Shown: positions 5,710-10,439 of the stretch, one piece after another
Layout of the letters: the number at the start of each line of letters is the position of its first letter
Position numbering within the stretch: the first letter of the stretch is position 1
Origin: Candidatus Latescibacterota bacterium
GTDB lineage: Bacteria > Latescibacterota > UBA2968 > GCA-2709665
Reading direction: 5' to 3'
NCBI GenBank assembly: GCA_012271065.1
Contig: JAAXHE010000084.1
Coordinates: forward strand, 1-10,439
Length of the DNA stretch: 10,439 bases
Program-made: the position numbers and the translations under genes
Notes under the pieces: generated by a model
The model's database searches: none
Told to the model about the DNA's origin: nothing
Seen by the model: only the letters and a program-made list of their open reading frames with translations

Positions 5710-6648
5710 ATGGCGCTACTCGGCAGCGGCGAATACCGGTATGAGGAACGAACCGATTGGGCGCGTCTGCCCGGCGGTTGGCGGTTTAAGGAGGTGGTGG
5801 ACGTGGCTGTGGGCCCGGACGACCGGGTCTACGTGTTCAACCGGGGTGAACATCCGGTCATCGTGTTCGACCGGGACGGACAATTCCTGGAATCCTGGGG
5901 AGAGGGCCTGTTCGTGCGCCCCCACGGGTTGACCATGGGCCCCGACGGAATGCTGTATTGCGTGGACGACCAGGGACACTGTGTCCGCAAGTGTACGCTC
6001 GACGGCGAGGTGCTGATGGTCATCGGCGCACCCGGCGAGGGCGCCCCGGCACAGAGCGGGCGGCCGTTCAACCAACCCACGAAAGTGGCATTCGATCCGG
6101 CGACGGGAGATCTCTTCATCTCGGACGGTTACGGCAACGCGCGGGTACACAGGTTCTCATCGAACGGCGAACACCTATTCTCCTGGGGAGACTACGGTAC
6201 GGACCCGGGGCAGTTCAACCTGGTACACAGCGTCTGTACGGACAGCCATGGCTCGGTCTACATCGCCGACCGGGAGAACCACCGCGTGCAGGTATTCGAC
6301 CCGGAAGGCAACTATCTCACGCAGTGGAACAATCTCCACCGCCCGTGCGGTCTGCACATCGACGGCGACCTCGTCTACATCGGACAGCTTCCCACGCAAC
6401 TCGAGGTCAACGAGACCTATCCCAACGTGGGCTCGTGCGTGAGCATTCACGACCTGAATGGCGAACGCCTCGCCCGCCTGGGGGACCCCCGGGCCGGCGA
6501 AGGTCCCGGCCAGTTTACGGCGCCTCACGGGTTGACGGTGGACTCTCATGGGGATATATACGTCGGAGAAGTGTCCTGGAGCGCGTTCGGCTCGCAGATG
6601 GATCCACCCAGGGAAATGCGCAGTTTCCGCAAACTGGTCCGTGTCTGA
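5710..6648 (+). CDS. NHL-repeat beta-propeller, peptidylamidoglycolate lyase-like
   Basis: A 312-residue protein built of NHL repeats, about the size of the catalytic core of peptidyl-alpha-hydroxyglycine alpha-amidating lyase (PAL). PAL splits C-terminal hydroxyglycine peptides into an amide plus glyoxylate. Segments line up in order with PAL: FNRGEHP (43-49), RPHGL (70-74), PTKVAFDPATG with SDGYGNAR (123-145), VHSV (172-175), ADRENHRVQVF (186-196) and APHGL (271-275). Residues equivalent from memory to PAL's three zinc histidines (His72, His173, His273), its tyrosine (Tyr141) and two arginines (Arg45, Arg188) are all present. The cysteine following PAL's tyrosine is Gly here. There is no signal peptide, so a cytoplasmic small-molecule substrate is possible. 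ATG 5710 follows GAAAGGG (5696-5702). The next gene starts 39 bases on, and the two probably share a transcript. Confidence 0.85.
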   Translation: MALLGSGEYRYEERTDWARLPGGWRFKEVVDVAVGPDDRVYVFNRGEHPVIVFDRDGQFLESWGEGLFVRPHGLTMGPDGMLYCVDDQGHCVRKCTLDGEVLMVIGAPGEGAPAQSGRPFNQPTKVAFDPATGDLFISDGYGNARVHRFSSNGEHLFSWGDYGTDPGQFNLVHSVCTDSHGSVYIADRENHRVQVFDPEGNYLTQWNNLHRPCGLHIDGDLVYIGQLPTQLEVNETYPNVGSCVSIHDLNGERLARLGDPRAGEGPGQFTAPHGLTVDSHGDIYVGEVSWSAFGSQMDPPREMRSFRKLVRV

Positions 6649-6687
6649 CGCCGGACGTCGCCCCCGGAAACAGGAAACGGCCCGCCG

Positions 6688-7926
6688 ATGCCGACCCTGA
6701 TCAAGTCGAAGCTGCTTATCGCCGATCCCGGCGAGCCACCAATTTCCGGCGGGATTGTCATCGTCGATGGCGAGCGGGTGCAGGTGGCGGGCGCGCCGGC
6801 GGCCCTGGACGTGGATCCGGCGTGGGAGACGCTGGACTGGTCTTCCTGGACGGTGATGCCCGCCCTGATCGACGGCCACGCCCACATTACGGCCAACAAC
6901 CGTTTCCGGGTACCGCTCAACGTCCATTTCGAACTGGATACCGCAACCGCGGTCCTTCGGGGGGCGATGAACCTGCGGAGCGATCTCGCAACCGGTGTCA
7001 CCACAATGCGGACGCTCGGAGACCGCGAGGGCATCGAAAAGCCGTTCCAGGAGGCGATCGATCGAAAAGAGGCGGCGGGTCCCCGCCTCAAGGTGTGTGT
7101 TCGGGCGCTGCGCCCAGGTCATGGGACAGCGCCTTTTCTGTCATTTCCGGCCGACGGCGCAGCGGAACTGGAGGCCCGGATACGGGAGAATGTCTCGCAC
7201 GGCGCGGACTGGACGAAACTGTTCATTACCAACGTGAGAGACGGCGATACCTTCGAGGACTACCTCCGCGGAGATCTGACGGATATTGCGGCCTATTCGA
7301 GGGAGGAGATCGAGACGGCCATCGGCGTCTCGCACGACCTGGGCGTTCCGGTCGCCGCGCACGCGATCGGCGGTCTGGCGATGCGGTGGGCAATGGAGGC
7401 AGGGATCGACAGCATCGAGCACGCCAATCTGCTGGAGCCCGAAGACGTGGACCTGTTCGTCAGGTCCGGCGCGTACCTGAGCGACCCCAACCTTCAGCTG
7501 TTCTTTGACCGGGAGGTTGGATTCGAGTCCTTCGAAACCTGGCGCATGGACTGGTGGCGGAGGCGCGTGGAGCGAGCCAGGGAAAGCACGGCGCGCCACC
7601 TGCCCGAAGCCGTTCGCGCAGGGGTGAAGGTCTGCCTCGGAACGGACAGCACGCATGCGACGCTATGGCGGGAGGCCAGAGCGCTCGCGGACCTGGGCGT
7701 CTCAAACGCCGACGCGATCAGGGCAGTAACGACGAATACCGCGGGCATGCTGGGTGTGGCGGATCGACTGGGACGCCTCGCGCCGGGCTATCTGGCCGAC
7801 GTGATCGCCGTGGACGGAAACCCACTCGAGGACGTGGCCCGTCTGAGGCGGGTTCGTGGCGTGATGAAGGCGGGCGAACGGGTTGAAAACCTCCTGTCCG
7901 GGGCAAGCGCGGTCTTCAGGGACTAG
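6688..7926 (+). CDS. Metal-dependent amidohydrolase, imidazolonepropionase-like
   Basis: A 412-residue amidohydrolase-superfamily enzyme, likely cytoplasmic, that hydrolyses an amide or related bond. It has the N-terminal beta-sandwich (1-57), then a metal-binding barrel with a complete binuclear set: His64 and His66 in DGHAH, Lys177 in WTKLFIT (probably carboxylated), His225 in AAHAIG, His245 in SIEHAN and Asp320 in LGTDS. The C-terminal GRLAPGYLADVIAVDGNPLED (ending near 388) is the usual return to the small domain. The set resembles the Xaa-Pro dipeptidase/imidazolonepropionase-like group; the exact substrate cannot be read. The ATG at 6688 has only AGGA at 6672-6675, 12 bases away, so translation may be partly coupled to the gene 39 bases upstream. 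No terminator is visible in the 54 bases before the convergent exporter operon. Confidence 0.9.
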   Translation: MPTLIKSKLLIADPGEPPISGGIVIVDGERVQVAGAPAALDVDPAWETLDWSSWTVMPALIDGHAHITANNRFRVPLNVHFELDTATAVLRGAMNLRSDLATGVTTMRTLGDREGIEKPFQEAIDRKEAAGPRLKVCVRALRPGHGTAPFLSFPADGAAELEARIRENVSHGADWTKLFITNVRDGDTFEDYLRGDLTDIAAYSREEIETAIGVSHDLGVPVAAHAIGGLAMRWAMEAGIDSIEHANLLEPEDVDLFVRSGAYLSDPNLQLFFDREVGFESFETWRMDWWRRRVERARESTARHLPEAVRAGVKVCLGTDSTHATLWREARALADLGVSNADAIRAVTTNTAGMLGVADRLGRLAPGYLADVIAVDGNPLEDVARLRRVRGVMKAGERVENLLSGASAVFRD

Positions 7927-7980
7927 CCGGGAAGGGGCGTCGCGGTCGCCATCCAGGCGCGGCACTTCACGTCGAAGCAA

Positions 7981-9036
7981 TTATCCTGAACCGCCGGCGA
8001 TTGACCAGTCAAATGGAAACAGGATCAACTCAAGAACACTTGCGCGGCGCAGCTTTACCTCGGCCACGAGTCGGTTCCCGGGAATTAGAGGGAGCGCCGA
8101 ATCGATTTTCACGAGGACGCGTACAGAGGGATATCCCTTTCGCTGCACGTAGCGTCGCACGGAATGAACCTGTCCTGAGAATTCAAATGAACTTGCCCAT
8201 TGCGGCCAGAGGTCGACCTTTTGACCCCGCCTGATCCATGGACCGAACTCTGCAGGCACGTGGCACTCCGCAAACATGGGGTCTTCGGACCCGATCAACA
8301 TCAACGTATCGCCCACGGCTGGAACGGCGCCCGCCTTTCGCAGGACCATCAGGATCCGTCCCGGTCCAGGCGCCCGCAGCGTATAGTGTCCCATTTCCCG
8401 GCGAACCATGTTGTATGCGGCTTCCGATTCGGCTACTTCCGCATCCCTTGCCTTGAACGTAAAGAATGCCTTCTTGCGCAGGGGAGTTATCGGCCCCAAC
8501 TTCAACAATTCCAACTCTGACAGCGATTTCTCGATATGCATTGAGGCGAGAATCGAATCCGACCTGGCTTTCTCCAGATCGTCAGCGCTTACAAGCCCGC
8601 CGTGTTCGAATAATCGCTGCGCCATCTTCAACTGCCAGTTCGCCAAACGGGCTTTCTCTTTCAATGCTTCCACTTCACTATTGAGTCCTTTCAGTTCCTG
8701 TTCGGGAGGCGGCGCCTCCACGGCCTGGAGCGCCGCCCTGGCGGCCTCCCTCTCGGCCACGGAACGCTCGTAGGCTCGTCTTGCAACGGTGAGTCGGGAT
8801 TCGGCAATGTCATTCTTGAACGCAATAAGTGAATCTCCTGCCGCGATTAGTTGACCCTCCTCGACGTAGACCTTTGCGATCTGCGCCTCGACGAGCCCGC
8901 TTATCCAGATTTCTTTCTCGGGTACGATTCTTCCTGTGCCTTTTGCCACCTGGTCGATTTCCACAAACCATAGAACTGCGACGACGGCCAGAATGACCGC
9001 AAGGAAGCGCAGGACGTATTTGGAAGTACGCAGCAT
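7981..9036 (-). CDS. HlyD-family membrane fusion (adaptor) protein
   Basis: A 351-residue periplasmic adaptor linking an inner-membrane transporter to the outer membrane. Residues 8-25 form one N-terminal membrane helix. The first half of a lipoyl-like domain follows, VEAQIAKVYVEEGQLIAAGD (49-68). A long charged alpha-helical hairpin spans roughly 78-220, rich in Ala, Glu, Arg and Leu. The second lipoyl half is YTLRAPGPGRILMVL, followed by beta-barrel segments such as FAECHVPAEFGPWIRRGQKV. Length is typical for this family. It lies 21 bases after permease 2, so it belongs to the same operon. Its presence implies a cell with an outer membrane. No strong ribosome binding site precedes ATG 9036. 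The matching outer-membrane channel is not in the window. Confidence 0.9.
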   Translation of the reverse strand: MLRTSKYVLRFLAVILAVVAVLWFVEIDQVAKGTGRIVPEKEIWISGLVEAQIAKVYVEEGQLIAAGDSLIAFKNDIAESRLTVARRAYERSVAEREAARAALQAVEAPPPEQELKGLNSEVEALKEKARLANWQLKMAQRLFEHGGLVSADDLEKARSDSILASMHIEKSLSELELLKLGPITPLRKKAFFTFKARDAEVAESEAAYNMVRREMGHYTLRAPGPGRILMVLRKAGAVPAVGDTLMLIGSEDPMFAECHVPAEFGPWIRRGQKVDLWPQWASSFEFSGQVHSVRRYVQRKGYPSVRVLVKIDSALPLIPGNRLVAEVKLRRASVLELILFPFDWSIAGGSG

Positions 9037-9057
9037 GTTTTCAAAACCCGCAGGAAA

Positions 9058-9879
9058 CTACGATCCGGTACTCTCGTATCTGTTGATGCCGACACACCAG
9101 AGTCTGTACGCCAGGAAGAAGCTTACGATTCCGACCAGTGGCGTCCCGTACTGGAATAACGGATCGAACAGAGTGATCCCATGGAATAATGGAGCGTCCG
9201 ATTTGTTCAAGAAATCCTCCGCAGGGAAATAGGCGACAAAGCCGTAGGGGATGACGAAAGTCAAGAGTGCCTGCACCCATTTGTCGTACATGCCGAGGGG
9301 ATAGTTGACAAACCTCCTCAATCCGTAAATCGCCGTATCCACAACCGCCGCCGACCTCACAAACCAGAAGCTCATCGTCCCTGTCAGTACCATGATCGCG
9401 GCCTGGATCAACGTGGCGCCGATCAAAACAAGCCCGAACCAGGCCACGTTCATCCATGTCCACACAATGCTCAGGTTTTCGAAACAGATATAAAAGAACA
9501 CGACGCCCAGGACCATATGGGCTATGAACGTATGACTGAAATCGCGACAGATCAGGTTCGCGAAAGGGTTCATCGGATAGATTAAAATACTGTCGAATGA
9601 ACCATCCTGAACCATATACTCCAGACGGCGCATGGGTCCACGGAAAAACAGACTGCTTGCGCCGTACGAAAAGAGATTGAGATTGTACAACAACATAATC
9701 TCATAGAAATTCCATCCGTGTATGATCTTGAACTTATTCAGAACAATCCATACGCCCAGAAAGCTGATCAGATACACGACGATCGTGATGATCTGCGATG
9801 TGAAGAAATTAAATCTGTATTCGATCAGGGTCTTCATATAGACGACCAGGAATCGTCCATACAATCTGAGGCTGTCCAT
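9058..9879 (-). CDS. ABC-2 type permease, DUF990/ABC2_membrane_6-like (permease 2)
   Basis: A 273-residue integral membrane protein, probably with six membrane helices: about 27-47, 59-79, 116-134, 142-170, a stretch around 205-220 and one near 246-263. The cytoplasmic GSFDSILIYPMNP (93-105) and the PYGFVAYFPAEDFL segment before the last helices are characteristic of the uncharacterised ABC-2 permease group formerly called DUF990. These proteins usually work as a pair of permeases with one ATPase. Its ATG (9879) comes one base after the stop of permease 1, so the two are translationally coupled. Base composition is much more AT-rich than the metabolic genes; I counted 24 of 60 G/C in 9721-9780. 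The substrate is unknown. Confidence 0.85.
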   Translation of the reverse strand: MDSLRLYGRFLVVYMKTLIEYRFNFFTSQIITIVVYLISFLGVWIVLNKFKIIHGWNFYEIMLLYNLNLFSYGASSLFFRGPMRRLEYMVQDGSFDSILIYPMNPFANLICRDFSHTFIAHMVLGVVFFYICFENLSIVWTWMNVAWFGLVLIGATLIQAAIMVLTGTMSFWFVRSAAVVDTAIYGLRRFVNYPLGMYDKWVQALLTFVIPYGFVAYFPAEDFLNKSDAPLFHGITLFDPLFQYGTPLVGIVSFFLAYRLWCVGINRYESTGS

Positions 9880-9880
9880 C

Positions 9881-10439
9881 TCAACCGCCCTGTATGACCA
9901 GTTTTCTAACGGCCCTCATCCACAATATTCTTTCAATTCCCGCCAGAATTCCGATCCACAGAAATTGCTGGAGGATAAATCCGATTGCGTCGGCCAGGAC
10001 TGTTTTCTCCAGAAATATCGCCAACGGCGCAAAATAGATGAGACGGAACGGGAGGAAAGCGGAAAGTTCGTAAAGGAAATCCGGAAAAAACCAGAGCGGT
10101 ACCATCTCACCCGAAAAGACGTTGATCAAAACGTTGAACAGCATGCTCAAGGATGTCACGGCAAGGAACCAGAATCCGATCAGTCCAATCAGATAGCTGA
10201 TCGAAAAATAAATCATCATGCCGTTGATCGAGGAAATCACGAACAGGATTAGATAAGGTTCGGAGGGTAAGCGAATGCCGAACATCAGGATGCCCACAAT
10301 CAGAAATGGCGTCAACTGGAAAACCATCCTGAAGCCGTTGTTTCCAAGCGCATCGCAAAACAACATGCCTTTCAGACTCACCGGCTTGATGAGGTCCATT
10401 GCAATTTCTCCAGTCCTGATTCTGTCGTTGACCTTGAAC
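9881..10439 (-). CDS. ABC-2 type permease, DUF990-like (permease 1), 5' end cut off
   Basis: The C-terminal ~185 codons of a second ABC-2 permease; the gene runs off the right edge. The Met at 10399 is not the start, because upstream codons stay open and read NDRIRTGEIAMDLIKPVS, the cytoplasmic motif equivalent to GSFDSILIYPMNP of permease 2. After it come membrane segments FQLTPFLIVGILMFG, YLILFVISSINGMMIYFSIS, a strongly hydrophobic stretch and a final PFRLIYFAPLAIFLEK element matching the PYGFVAYFPAEDF position. The protein ends with a short basic tail. Its stop codon TGA (9883-9881) is one base from the permease 2 start. An ATPase gene is expected beyond the edge, but this is inference from the family's usual operon. 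Confidence 0.85.
   Translation of the reverse strand, partial: FKVNDRIRTGEIAMDLIKPVSLKGMLFCDALGNNGFRMVFQLTPFLIVGILMFGIRLPSEPYLILFVISSINGMMIYFSISYLIGLIGFWFLAVTSLSMLFNVLINVFSGEMVPLWFFPDFLYELSAFLPFRLIYFAPLAIFLEKTVLADAIGFILQQFLWIGILAGIERILWMRAVRKLVIQGG

Noticed and set aside
10397..10399. ATG as the start of permease 1
   Set aside because: Codons upstream to the window edge stay open and continue the conserved cytoplasmic motif, so the gene starts outside the window.

Overview
The window reads as a piece of a GC-rich bacterial chromosome with long, repeat-laden intergenic spaces. The gene mix is a phytanoyl-CoA-dioxygenase-like oxygenase, a PAL-like NHL propeller lyase, a metal-dependent amidohydrolase and an Eis-like acetyltransferase, together with CATCCTGT-type and CTCC/GGAG hairpin intergenic repeats. 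I associate that mix with uncultured marine or sponge-associated lineages such as Latescibacterota or Poribacteria. This placement is an inference from gene content, with no marker gene to confirm it.

Layout, left to right. Positions 1-771 hold no convincing gene, only intergenic repeats: a CATCCTGT inverted repeat, a CTCCCCC/GGGGGAG hairpin and three degenerate ~103-114 bp tandem units. Next come three plus-strand genes: a Nudix hydrolase (772-1215), a cysteine synthase (1294-2241) and a GNAT acetyltransferase with an SCP2-like tail (2374-3522), the last ending at a strong intrinsic terminator (3568-3598). A minus-strand PhyH-family oxygenase (3660-4469) converges on that terminator. Positions 4470-5122 are non-coding but rich in hairpins, including a 118-bp element with 17-bp inverted ends.

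From 5123 to 7926 there is a possible minus-strand small gene, a possible divergent plus-strand small gene, a lyase-like NHL beta-propeller protein and an amidohydrolase. The last two probably form one transcription unit. The right end (7981-10439) is a minus-strand operon for a membrane transporter: permease 1 (cut by the window edge), permease 2 and an HlyD-type membrane fusion protein. Its ATPase presumably lies beyond the right edge. The permease segment is clearly more AT-rich than the rest.

How the genes work together: the transporter genes are a coherent exporter. The lyase-like protein and amidohydrolase may act on amide- or peptide-type substrates in one pathway. The Nudix, cysK and GNAT genes look like general metabolism with no obvious shared pathway. 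Points most worth a second look are the missing Asp in the PhyH metal site, the conserved PAL-type active-site residues in the NHL protein, the exporter with two DUF990-like permeases plus an HlyD adaptor, and the inverted-repeat element at 4750-4867.
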